A stretch of 12,921 bases of DNA from Actinomycetota bacterium (GTDB lineage: Bacteria; Actinomycetota; Thermoleophilia; Gaiellales; Gaiellaceae). This document shows, piece by piece, positions 1 to 5,735 of the stretch; the first letter of the stretch is position 1, and each line of letters begins with the position of its first letter. A program made the position numbers and the translations under genes. The notes beneath the pieces were generated by a model that had not been told where the DNA came from, did not search any database, and was given only the letters and a program-made list of their open reading frames with translations. Where the stretch lies: the NCBI GenBank assembly GCA_013698195.1, contig JACCVK010000237.1, positions 1 through 12,921 of the forward strand, in the 5' to 3' direction.

Positions 1-396
1 GTACGAGCCGTCAGGCGCGCGACAGGCCGCGACGACAGCCGTCAGGCCAACCTTCGTCGGCTTGCAGACGTTGCGGAACCCGTTCTGCAGGGAGCGTCCG
101 AGGCTGCGCCAGCCTCCGGAGTAGTCGACGCGGAAGGCGACCTGCTCGCGCTTCTGGGTGGGGTGGATCGCGTTCACAGCGCCCCACGCCAGCACGTGCC
201 TGGTGCGACCCTGGACGCGATACGTCAGCAGCGCTTGGCCACTTGCATTCACCTGTAGCCTGACGCCGGTGGCGTCCCTGGCGATCGGCTGGGATGCGTC
301 TGCCGTCGGCGTCCAGAGCCCGACCGCAGCGAGCGCGGTCACAGCGAGCATCGTGAGGAACCGGATTCCGGTCACTGGGAGCTGAGATCGGAACAC
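1..396 (-). CDS. Secreted protein of unknown function (C-terminus beyond left edge)
   Basis: Reading leftward, an open frame runs from GTG at 396 to the window edge without a stop, so the 3' end is missing (132 codons visible). The N-terminus has an Arg-containing n-region, a hydrophobic core (FLTMLAVTALAAVGLW) and a small-residue site ending TADA, a typical Sec signal peptide. The mature part contains VRLQVNASGQALLTYRV, VLAWGAVNAI, FRVDYSGGWRSLG and a CKP...ACRAPDGSY stretch with two cysteines that could form a disulfide. I recognise no enzyme motif. It resembles small secreted proteins that I recall from Thermoleophilia genomes, but I cannot name a family. The start is uncertain: GTG 396 follows a TACCCT box (407-412, minus strand) by 10 nt, while GTG 375 or ATG 351 would also leave a signal peptide. 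It points away from the GNAT gene. I am confident that it is coding and secreted; the function is unknown. Confidence 0.7.
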   Translation of the reverse strand, partial: MFRSQLPVTGIRFLTMLAVTALAAVGLWTPTADASQPIARDATGVRLQVNASGQALLTYRVQGRTRHVLAWGAVNAIHPTQKREQVAFRVDYSGGWRSLGRSLQNGFRNVCKPTKVGLTAVVAACRAPDGSY

Positions 397-461
397 GAAG
401 TCCCGCAGGGTACCCGCGTACGAGTGATTCGGCGTCGCTCGCGCGCTGTCGCGGGCTCGTC

Positions 462-467
462 TAGCCT
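462..467 (+). promoter_or_regulatory. Candidate -10 box (TAGCCT) for leaderless GNAT mRNA
   Basis: TAGCCT fits the TAnnnT consensus and lies 8 nt before the GTG at 476, which has no Shine-Dalgarno sequence. Transcription would start at or next to the start codon. No clear -35 is visible. The same arrangement recurs before radA, ispF, mutY, the GST gene and cysS, which supports the reading. Confidence 0.45.
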
Positions 468-475
468 CCGCGCTC

Positions 476-943
476 GTGGGCGTCACCATTCGCCATGCGC
501 AGCCCTCTGATTACGGGCGCGTGATCCAGCACGTGAACGCGTGGTGGAGCGGACGAGAGATGGCACCGATGCTCCCGCAACTCTTCTTCCTCCACTTCGA
601 GGGGACGAGCTTCGTCGCGGAGGACGGCGAAGGCCGTCTCGCAGGCTTCCTCGTGGGCTTTCTCTCCCAGACCGACGCGACCGACGCCTACGTCCACTTC
701 GTCGGCGTCGCGCCCGAGCAACGCGGATCGGGTCTCGGGCGCGAGCTCTACGAGCGATTCTTCGCGGCCGCCGCGAGCGCCGGGCGAACGACGGTTCGTT
801 GTGTCACATCACCCGCGAACGAGAGCTCCATCGCGTTTCATGCGGCGCTCGGGTTCGAGGTCGATCGCGTTGCGAGCGATTACGACGGTCCAGGGGAGGA
901 CAGGGTCCTCCTCCTCAAGCGTCTCGGCCAGCTTGGCAGCTAG
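476..943 (+). CDS. GNAT family N-acetyltransferase
   Basis: This is a 155-aa single-domain GCN5-related acetyltransferase, the usual size for the family. It should transfer an acetyl group from acetyl-CoA to an amine; the substrate cannot be read from sequence. Motif A is clear at residues 74-95: HFVGVAPEQRGSGLGRELYE, with the Q/R-x-x-G-x-G/A pyrophosphate-binding loop at Q82-R83-G84-S85-G86-L87-G88. Motif B follows as NESSIAFHAALGFEVD (115-130), the region that usually ends in the GF turn. The N-terminus (VTIRHAQPSDYGRV) is the typical first strand and helix. There is no signal peptide, so it is cytoplasmic. The GTG start has no SD but has TAGCCT 8 nt upstream. The gene converges with the membrane-protein gene, leaving only 9 nt between stop codons. 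Confidence 0.88.
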   Translation: MGVTIRHAQPSDYGRVIQHVNAWWSGREMAPMLPQLFFLHFEGTSFVAEDGEGRLAGFLVGFLSQTDATDAYVHFVGVAPEQRGSGLGRELYERFFAAAASAGRTTVRCVTSPANESSIAFHAALGFEVDRVASDYDGPGEDRVLLLKRLGQLGS

Positions 944-952
944 CTCTGGCGG

Positions 953-1498
953 CTAGGTTCTCTCAGCATCCGGCCTGTCGTCCGGCGTGACGTCGGGCTC
1001 CGGCGCGGGGGGAGGCGGTGCGGCTGGGGCCGGAGGCGGCGGCGCTGCGGGCGCGGGCGGGTCGCTAACTGCCGTTCGAGAGCTCGAGCTCGGCATCTCG
1101 CTCCGGAGCTGCTCGTATCCGCCGGACTCCTGGACGATCATCCAGGCGCCGAACGCGATCACCGCGGCCAGCACGATGCCGACGTAGCTCCAAATCGTCG
1201 AGAAGTCGTCTGTCAGGTTCTTGAGCACGGCGAAGAGCAGGATCAGGCCCGCGAGGACCGCGCCGATCATCGCGGCGGATGCCGGGATCGGAATGTCGAC
1301 GCCCGCAATCCGGGCGACGAGCCACGCGATGAGGACGATCGTGAGGAGGCCCATCACGACGCCGAGGAAACCGTGCCAGGCGCTGATCCCCGGAAAGTCG
1401 TCGACTGCCTGCCAGTCGAGGAACGAGTCGATCAGCAGCAGGACGCTCCCGACCAGCATCAGCTGCATCCCACGTCCGAGTGCGTTGAACCTGTCCAT
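953..1498 (-). CDS. Four-helix membrane protein with Pro/Ala-rich C-terminal tail
   Basis: The ATG at 1498 is preceded by a good SD (AAAGGA, 6 nt upstream), which fixes the start within a much longer open frame. The 181-aa product has four hydrophobic segments at about residues 11-28, 42-64, 72-94 and 101-123, with short loops. A Gln/Glu/Ser-rich stretch follows, then a low-complexity tail at 147-168 (PPAPAAPPPPAPAAPPPP and similar) and an acidic end. No enzyme signature is visible. The helix arrangement resembles small actinobacterial membrane proteins of unknown function whose tail lies in the cytoplasm or periplasm, but I cannot assign a family. It converges with the GNAT gene and is divergent from radA, sharing a 132-nt intergenic region with it. 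The tail-coding DNA is strongly G-rich on the plus strand. Confidence 0.8.
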   Translation of the reverse strand: MDRFNALGRGMQLMLVGSVLLLIDSFLDWQAVDDFPGISAWHGFLGVVMGLLTIVLIAWLVARIAGVDIPIPASAAMIGAVLAGLILLFAVLKNLTDDFSTIWSYVGIVLAAVIAFGAWMIVQESGGYEQLRSEMPSSSSRTAVSDPPAPAAPPPPAPAAPPPPAPEPDVTPDDRPDAERT

Positions 1499-1617
1499 GA
1501 ACGAGTCCTTTCGTCGTGATCGCTTTTTCGTTGTTCTACCGCCACTCTGAATAGCCTGCGCGCGAGTTTCAAGCGAAATGGCGCACTTTCGTGACGAATG
1601 GCGTCGGGTCGCGTTCC

Positions 1618-1623
1618 TAGAGT
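1618..1623 (+). promoter_or_regulatory. Candidate -10 box (TAGAGT) for leaderless radA mRNA
   Basis: TAGAGT matches TAnnnT and ends 7 nt before ATG 1631, which lacks an SD. It supports 1631 rather than the in-frame ATG at 1598 as the radA start. No convincing -35 hexamer is seen at the expected distance. Confidence 0.45.
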
Positions 1624-1630
1624 GGCTCCC

Positions 1631-3028
1631 ATGGGGCGCCAAACGACGCAGCATGTGTGCACCGAGTGCGGTTCGGCGAATCCCCGCTGGCTCGGCAAGT
1701 GCCCGGGCTGCGGGGCGTTCGGCACGCTGGTGGAAGAGCGAGTGCAGCCGGCTACGGGCGCCGCCTCGGGCCGCGCCGCGGTCCCCGTCCCGCTCCGCGA
1801 CGTCCGGGCGACGGAAGCCGAGCGCCTCGAGACTGGCGTTCCCGAGCTCGACCGGGTGCTCGGAGGCGGGCTCGTCCCGGCCTCGCTCGTGCTCGTTGCC
1901 GGCGAGCCCGGTGTCGGCAAGTCGACGCTGCTCCTGAGCGTGCTCGGCGCGGTCTCGCGGTCCGGAAAGCGAGCGGTCCTCGTAACCGGCGAGGAATCGC
2001 CCGCGCAGGTGTCGCTGCGCGCGGCTCGCATCGGAGGCGCCGACACGGTCGGGATTCTCGCCGAGACCGAGCTCGACACGGTCTGCGCGACGCTCGAACG
2101 AGATCGTCCCGACGTCTGCGTCGTCGACTCCGTGCAGACGCTGCATGCGGCCGAGATCGCGTCCGCGCCCGGGTCGGTCGCCCAGGTGCGCGAAGCGGCC
2201 GGAAGGCTCATGCGAGTCGCAAAGGAGACCGGCGTCGCGATCATTCTCGTCGGGCACGTTACGAAGGACGGTGCCGTCGCCGGCCCGCGCGTCCTCGAGC
2301 ACCTCGTCGATTGCGTGCTCCAGTTCGAGGGCGACCGTTACCACGCGCATCGCATCCTGCGCGCGACGAAGAACCGGTTTGGATCGACCAACGAGCTTGG
2401 CGTCTTCGAGATGACCGGTTCGGGCCTCGTCGGCGTTCCCGATCCGTCGGCTCTCTTCGGATCCACCCACGCCGGGGAGGTCGGCGCCGCCGTCGGTTGT
2501 GTGCTCGAAGGCAGCCGGCCGATGCTCCTCGAGATTCAGGCACTGGTCGCCAAGTCGGAGCTCGCAATGCCACGGCGCGTGGCAACAGGCGTGGACGCGA
2601 GGCGGCTTGCCATGATCGTCGCTGTGCTCGGCCGTCACGCAGGTATCGGCCTCGGCAGCTCGGACGTCTTCGTCAACGTCGCCGGCGGCGTCCGGATCGA
2701 GGAGCCCGGCGCCGATCTGGCGATCGCGTTGGCCATCGCCTCGGCCGCGCGCGGCATTGCCGTCCACGAGGGATACGCGGCGTTCGGCGAGATCGGCCTC
2801 ACGGGCAGGCTGCGGCCGGCTTCGCAGGCGGAGCGGCGACTGTCGGAGTGCCGCAAGCTCGGCATCGCGGCCGTGGTGGTTCCGGACGGGACAGCGAGCG
2901 GCGAGCGTCCGCGCGTGCTCGAGGCCGACACGCTCCGGGCCGCGATCCGGAGCGGGCTCGCTGCGCGCACCGAAGCGGCGGTCGATCAGTCCGAGACGAC
3001 CGAAGCTGCGGTGCTGAGCGCCGCCTGA
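1631..3028 (+). CDS. radA: DNA repair protein RadA (RecA-like ATPase with Zn finger and Lon-like domain)
   Basis: RadA/Sms is a cytoplasmic ATPase that promotes branch migration and processing of recombination intermediates. The 465-aa product has all family landmarks in order. A C4 zinc finger lies at C10, C13, C24 and C27 (CTECGSANPRWLGKCPGC). Walker A is GEPGVGKST (91-99) and the Walker B-like strand is VCVVDSV around D166. The RadA-specific KNRFG motif is at 247-251, within KNRFGSTNELGVFEM. A C-terminal Lon-protease-like domain (about 285-455) carries the EEPGADLAIALAIASA helix, where proteolytic residues are not expected. The length is normal for the family (about 450-460 aa). I chose ATG 1631 because the Zn finger follows directly and a TAGAGT box lies 7 nt upstream; ATG 1598 would add 11 residues. 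It is followed by carD with 173 nt between. disA, often next to radA in actinobacteria, is not present here. Confidence 0.96.
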   Translation: MGRQTTQHVCTECGSANPRWLGKCPGCGAFGTLVEERVQPATGAASGRAAVPVPLRDVRATEAERLETGVPELDRVLGGGLVPASLVLVAGEPGVGKSTLLLSVLGAVSRSGKRAVLVTGEESPAQVSLRAARIGGADTVGILAETELDTVCATLERDRPDVCVVDSVQTLHAAEIASAPGSVAQVREAAGRLMRVAKETGVAIILVGHVTKDGAVAGPRVLEHLVDCVLQFEGDRYHAHRILRATKNRFGSTNELGVFEMTGSGLVGVPDPSALFGSTHAGEVGAAVGCVLEGSRPMLLEIQALVAKSELAMPRRVATGVDARRLAMIVAVLGRHAGIGLGSSDVFVNVAGGVRIEEPGADLAIALAIASAARGIAVHEGYAAFGEIGLTGRLRPASQAERRLSECRKLGIAAVVVPDGTASGERPRVLEADTLRAAIRSGLAARTEAAVDQSETTEAAVLSAA

Positions 3029-3117
3029 GCTCGTCCCCGCCGCCTACGACGACTCGCGGTCAGTCAGAGCCACCGGGGACCCGTTGCAGTTCCGTTAAGG
3101 AGCTGTGTCAAAACCGC

Positions 3118-3123
3118 TATCAT
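3118..3123 (+). promoter_or_regulatory. Possible -10 element (TATCAT) upstream of carD
   Basis: TATCAT is a good TAnnnT hexamer in the radA-carD gap. A weak -35 (TTAAGG, 3095-3100) lies 17 bp upstream. Initiation would fall near 3130, inside the left arm of the following hairpin, so transcripts from here would carry only part of the terminator stem. It is a plausible carD promoter but not proven. Confidence 0.35.
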
Positions 3124-3166
3124 GAGGCCTGGAGCTGGCAGCGGTTCACTGCCGGCCTCTTTTTTT
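3124..3166 (+). terminator. Intrinsic-terminator-like hairpin with T7 tract between radA and carD
   Basis: GAGGCC (3124-3129) pairs with GGCCTC (3154-3159). The inner GGCAG (3137-3141) pairs with CTGCC (3149-3153) around a 7-nt loop, with a 7-nt bulge on the left side only. The stem is followed directly by seven T (3160-3166). It ends 24 nt before the carD SD. It could terminate radA transcripts or act as an attenuator in the carD leader. Confidence 0.7.
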
Positions 3167-3190
3167 GGGATGGCTTCGAACACTTGACCT

Positions 3191-3196
3191 GGGAGG
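3191..3196 (+). promoter_or_regulatory. Strong SD (GGGAGG) that fixes the TTG start of carD
   Basis: GGGAGG lies 5 nt before TTG 3202. The residues that follow (FDIGDKVVYPHHGAG) are the conserved beginning of CarD proteins, so a TTG start with this ribosome binding site is well supported. Confidence 0.8.
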
Positions 3197-3201
3197 CTGG
3201 A

Positions 3202-3738
3202 TTGTTCGATATCGGAGACAAGGTTGTCTATCCGCACCACGGGGCTGGCACAGTCGTCAAAAGAGAAAAGCGCGAAGTCCTCGGGGAGTCGCGGGAGTAC
3301 CTGACAATCCAAATCCTCCACAACGACATGACCGTGAATGTTCCGTGCGACAACGCTGAGCGCGTCGGTCTCCGGCAGGTCATCGACCAGCGTACGGTGT
3401 TGATGGTGGTCCGAACACTCTCCGGCGGCTCCACGGAGATGCCGAAGAACTGGAACCGCCGCTTCAAGCACAACCGCGACAAGATGAAGACGGGCAACAT
3501 CTTCGAGCTCGCGGAAGTCGTCCGAAATCTCGCGGTACGCCACAACGAGAAAGGCCTCTCGACCGGCGAGAAGCAGATGTTCGTCAAGGCCAAGAAGATC
3601 CTCGCCTCCGAGCTCATGTACGCGAAACACATGTCCGAGGAGCAGGCCGCCGAGTGGCTGGACGACGTCCTCTCGCGCGCCGGGCAGACGAAGCCCACCT
3701 CGCGTGCGAAGCCCAAGGCTGCAGCCGCCAGCGCATAG
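3202..3738 (+). CDS. carD: CarD family transcriptional regulator
   Basis: CarD binds the RNA polymerase beta subunit and the upstream edge of the transcription bubble, stabilising open complexes, notably at rRNA promoters. The product has 178 aa. An N-terminal RNAP-interacting Tudor-like domain covers about residues 1-56 (FDIGDKVVYPHHGAGTVV; LTIQILHNDMTVNVP). A C-terminal helical DNA-binding domain follows, including PKNWNRRFKHNRDK, where W84 matches the Trp that wedges into the bubble in characterised homologues. KGLSTGEKQMFVKAKKIL and ASELMYAKHMSEEQA are also typical. The last roughly 18 residues are a basic, Ala/Lys-rich tail (TSRAKPKAAAASA), longer than the usual end of the family. The start is TTG with a strong SD. 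A 14-bp tandem duplication spans the stop codon. ispD follows 71 nt downstream, as in mycobacteria, where carD and ispD are neighbours. Confidence 0.95.
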   Translation: MFDIGDKVVYPHHGAGTVVKREKREVLGESREYLTIQILHNDMTVNVPCDNAERVGLRQVIDQRTVLMVVRTLSGGSTEMPKNWNRRFKHNRDKMKTGNIFELAEVVRNLAVRHNEKGLSTGEKQMFVKAKKILASELMYAKHMSEEQAAEWLDDVLSRAGQTKPTSRAKPKAAAASA

Positions 3739-3755
3739 GTGCGAGCGCATAGGTG
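3730..3755 (+). repeat. 12-bp direct repeat (period 14) across the carD stop codon
   Basis: AGCGCATAGGTG occurs at 3730-3741 and again at 3744-3755, separated by CG. The first copy contains the carD stop TAG (3736-3738). It looks like a small tandem duplication at the gene end. Confidence 0.85.
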
Positions 3756-3757
3756 TA

Positions 3758-3786
3758 GACGCTTTCTCGCTTGGCGAGAAAGCGTC
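3758..3786 (+). other. Perfect 13-bp inverted repeat with 3-nt loop (carD-ispD gap)
   Basis: GACGCTTTCTCGC (3758-3770) and GCGAGAAAGCGTC (3774-3786) are exact reverse complements around TTG. No T-tract follows, so it is not a standard intrinsic terminator. It ends 23 nt before the chosen ispD start. It could be a protein-binding palindrome, an mRNA stem or a processing site. A similar hairpin lies at 3854-3882. Confidence 0.8.
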
Positions 3787-3809
3787 ACGTGCCGACCGTA
3801 GGTGGCCGA

Positions 3810-4550
3810 ATGGAGCCGGTCGTGCACAAGGCCTCGGCATCTGAACGACGTCTAGACGTTTCCGGCACGGCCGGAAGCGTCTGGGGGATCATCGTCGCCG
3901 CGGGAACGGGAGAGCGGCTGGGCCTCGACCGGCCGAAGGCATTTGCGCCTCTTGGCGGAAGGCCGCTGCTTGCCGAGAGCATCGACCGGCTGGACAGGTG
4001 TCCCTGGGTCGACGCGCTCGTCATCGTCTCCGCGGCCGGCTGGGAAGAGCCGGCGATCCTGCTCGCCGAGGAGATCGTCGCGACCAAGGTCGTCTCCTGC
4101 GTAACCGGCGGGACGACCAGGGCCGAGTCGGTGCGGGCGGGCCTGCAGGAGGTCGTCGACGATGCGCTCGTCATCCTCGTCCACGACGCCGCGCGGCCGC
4201 TGGTCAGCAATGCGGTGGTCGAGCGTGTGCTCGGGCCACTGGGCGAGGGTTATGACGGCGTGGTTCCGGTGGTTCCCGTCCAGGACACGCTCAAGCGCGT
4301 AGCGGGCGCTGCCGTGGTGGAGACCGTATCCCGCACCGATCTAGTCGCCGCCCAGACGCCGCAGGCGTTTCTCGCGCCTGCGCTCCGACGCGGCCTGGCG
4401 GGCGATCTGACGGACGCCACGGACTGTGCGTCCCTCGTCGAGCGAACGGGTGGAAGGATCGCCGCCGTGGACGGGGATCCCTGGCTCATGAAGGTGACGA
4501 CGAAGGCCGATCTCGCACTCCTCGAAGCCATCCTCGCGGGCGAAGGGTAG
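3810..4550 (+). CDS. ispD: 2-C-methyl-D-erythritol 4-phosphate cytidylyltransferase IspD
   Basis: IspD transfers CMP from CTP to MEP, the third step of the MEP isoprenoid pathway, in the cytoplasm. Family motifs are all present: the nucleotide-binding loop IIVAAGTGERLG (27-38) with PKAF at 42-45, GGTTRAESVRAGL, VHDAARPLVS, VVPVQDTLKR and TPQAF, then the C-terminal TDATDCASLVE and KVTTKADLALLEAIL. The 246 aa include about 25 residues before the first beta strand, somewhat more than usual. I chose ATG 3810, with a weak AGGTGG 4 nt upstream. A longer frame opens at TTG 3771, but that would start in the loop of the hairpin. The N-terminal extension is encoded across a second hairpin (3854-3882). 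The gene is followed by a HAD gene and then ispF, so the two MEP genes are split by one unrelated gene. Confidence 0.95.
   Translation: MEPVVHKASASERRLDVSGTAGSVWGIIVAAGTGERLGLDRPKAFAPLGGRPLLAESIDRLDRCPWVDALVIVSAAGWEEPAILLAEEIVATKVVSCVTGGTTRAESVRAGLQEVVDDALVILVHDAARPLVSNAVVERVLGPLGEGYDGVVPVVPVQDTLKRVAGAAVVETVSRTDLVAAQTPQAFLAPALRRGLAGDLTDATDCASLVERTGGRIAAVDGDPWLMKVTTKADLALLEAILAGEG
3854..3882 (+). other. 13-bp inverted repeat with 3-nt loop inside the ispD 5' coding region
   Basis: AGACGTTTCCGGC (3854-3866) pairs with GCCGGAAGCGTCT (3870-3882) around ACG, with one T-G wobble. The geometry (13-bp stem, 3-nt loop) and the TAGACG-TTTC left arm resemble the hairpin at 3758-3786, with starts about 96 nt apart. 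It lies in the poorly conserved N-terminal extension of IspD. Confidence 0.65.
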
Positions 4551-4619
4551 GCGACGACCTGTGGACACCATGACGCTCTCTGGCCGCGCTTGCGGTGCCA
4601 GGCCCTGTCCAGAACGGGA

Positions 4620-5224
4620 ATGACGCTCGAAGCGGTCTTTCTCGACGTGGGCGAGACCTCGTCAACGAGGAGCGCTACTGGGGTCGGGTTGCCGCGGCTG
4701 CGCAGCTCGACGCGCACGTGGTGCTTGCCGCGCTCGGTGTGACGATCCTGCGCGGCGAGGATCACCTGGCGCTTTGGTCTCATCTCGGTGTCGAGAAGCC
4801 CGAGACACTTCGTGACATCACATACGTCGAGGCCGATCTGTACCCGGACGCGCTTCCCTGCCTCGACGCCTTGCGGGGACTCGGGTTACCCGTCGGCCTC
4901 GCTGGAAACCAGTCGGAGGTGCTCGAGCGCTGGTCGTGCGCCGTGCTTCCAGCCTCGGTGTTCGGCTCCGCGGCGAGCTGGGGCGTGCGCAAACCCGACC
5001 CTGCGTTCTTCGAGCGGATGCTGGCCGAAGCGGGATGCGAGCCCGCAGCGCTCGCCTACGTCGGAGACCGGGTGGACAACGACGTCGTCCCCGCGCTCGC
5101 CGCGGGGCTCGTCGCCGTGCACCTCCGGCGAGGGCCGTGGGGACGGATCCAGCGCGCTCCTCGAGAAGCCGTCGTCATCGATTCGCTATCCGAGCTCCCG
5201 GAGGCGCTAGCCTCGCACGCGTGA
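4620..5224 (+). CDS. HAD-superfamily hydrolase, interrupted by an apparent 1-nt frameshift near its start
   Basis: HAD enzymes are Asp-nucleophile phosphatases, usually cytoplasmic. ATG 4620 opens MTLEAVFLDVGET, a proper HAD motif I, but that frame then degenerates. The rest of the protein continues in another frame from about 4658 (LVNEERYWGRVAAAAQ), which also extends upstream to an ATG at 4595 with unrelated N-terminal residues. Joining the two by adding one C in the ACCTC run (4656-4660) restores a continuous HAD protein. Downstream are the variant motif II region GLAGNQSEVLERW, motif III Lys in RKPDPAFFERML and motif IV YVGDRVDNDVVPALAAGL. It is therefore either a recent pseudogene or a sequencing/assembly error. 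A product starting at 4595 would lack the catalytic Asp pair. The stop overlaps the ispF start (GTGA), suggesting coupling. The substrate is unknown. Confidence 0.75.
5208..5213 (+). promoter_or_regulatory. Candidate -10 box (TAGCCT) for leaderless ispF transcript
   Basis: TAGCCT, identical to the box before the GNAT gene, ends 7 nt before GTG 5221. It lies within the last codons of the HAD gene and would give ispF its own leaderless start despite the operon-like overlap. Confidence 0.4.
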
Positions 5225-5703
5225 GCGAGCTCAGGATCGGCCTGGGGGTGGATGCCCACGCGCTCGTGGAGGGCGTCCCGCTTGTCCTCGCGGGAATCAG
5301 GATCGACCATCCGCGAGGTCTCGCGGGTCACTCGGACGGCGACGTCGTCACGCACGCGCTCATCGATGCGCTGCTCGGAGCGGCCGACCTCGGCGACATC
5401 GGCTCGTTCTTTCCCTCCACCGACGAGCAGTACCGCAACGCGTCCTCGCTCGATCTGCTGTGGAAGGCCTACCGCGAGGTGCGCGACGCCGGCTGGGAGC
5501 TAGTGAACGCGAACTGCGTGCTCGTCGGCGAGGAGCCGAGGATTGGGACGATTCGCGAAGCGATGGGCGAGCGGCTCGCGGAGGCGCTCGGAGTCGACCA
5601 CGGCCGCGTCACCGTGCACGCGACGACGACAGACTCGCTCGGCTTCACGGGGCGCCGGGAGGGACTCGGCGCGCAAGCCGTCGCGCTGCTCACGCGCCGG
5701 TGA
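5221..5703 (+). CDS. ispF: 2-C-methyl-D-erythritol 2,4-cyclodiphosphate synthase IspF
   Basis: IspF converts CDP-ME 2-phosphate to MEcPP with release of CMP, the fifth step of the MEP pathway. It acts as a cytoplasmic homotrimer with a divalent metal. The 160-aa length is normal. Metal ligands are visible as D11 and H13 (GLGVDAHAL) and H45 (GDVVTHALIDALLGA); their spacing equals that of the E. coli D8/H10/H42 set. GDIGSFFPSTD and the C-terminal signature TTTDSLGFTGRREGLGAQAVALL are also typical. The GTG start overlaps the preceding HAD stop by 3 nt and no SD is close. TAGCCT sits 7 nt upstream. The gene converges with the histidine kinase gene, 32 nt apart. ispE is not in the window. Confidence 0.96.
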   Translation: MSELRIGLGVDAHALVEGVPLVLAGIRIDHPRGLAGHSDGDVVTHALIDALLGAADLGDIGSFFPSTDEQYRNASSLDLLWKAYREVRDAGWELVNANCVLVGEEPRIGTIREAMGERLAEALGVDHGRVTVHATTTDSLGFTGRREGLGAQAVALLTRR

Positions 5704-5726
5704 GCCCGCTTCTCCAAGGGACGGGC
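5704..5726. terminator. Weak hairpin between convergent ispF and histidine kinase genes
   Basis: GCCCG (5704-5708) can pair with CGGGC (5722-5726), with an inner TCTC/GGGA pairing. No T-tract follows on either strand. It could be a factor-assisted or bidirectional terminator, but the stem is short. Confidence 0.25.
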
Positions 5727-5735
5727 GGCCGAGTG

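Noticed and set aside
1520..1560. Minus-strand TTGAAA with downstream TATTCA as a promoter for the membrane-protein gene
   Set aside because: The spacer is only 13 nt, too short for a standard promoter, and no alternative pairing is convincing.
1499..2767. Extension of the membrane-protein frame far upstream, opposite radA
   Set aside because: The sequence before ATG 1498 is antisense to radA with low-complexity Arg/Asp/Ala content. A good SD directly precedes 1498.
3122..3187. Small ORF of 21 codons (ATG 3122 to TGA 3185) in the carD leader, starting MRPGAGSGS
   Set aside because: The only SD-like AAGGAG is 19 nt upstream, the ORF coincides with the terminator hairpin, and its composition is explained by the stem. 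No evidence of translation.
1657..3198. Long open frame overlapping radA and running into carD
   Set aside because: Only the carD part (from 3202) has meaningful protein sequence. The upstream part is an Arg-rich shadow of radA in another frame.
3758..3786. carD terminator at the perfect hairpin
   Set aside because: There is no T-tract on either side and the stem ends only 23 nt before the ispD start, so a classic intrinsic terminator is not supported. It is kept as an unexplained structure.
4580..4601. Imperfect hairpin (CTGGC...GCCAG) between ispD and the HAD gene as a terminator
   Set aside because: The stem is interrupted by mismatches and has no T-tract, so it is within what is expected by chance in GC-rich DNA.
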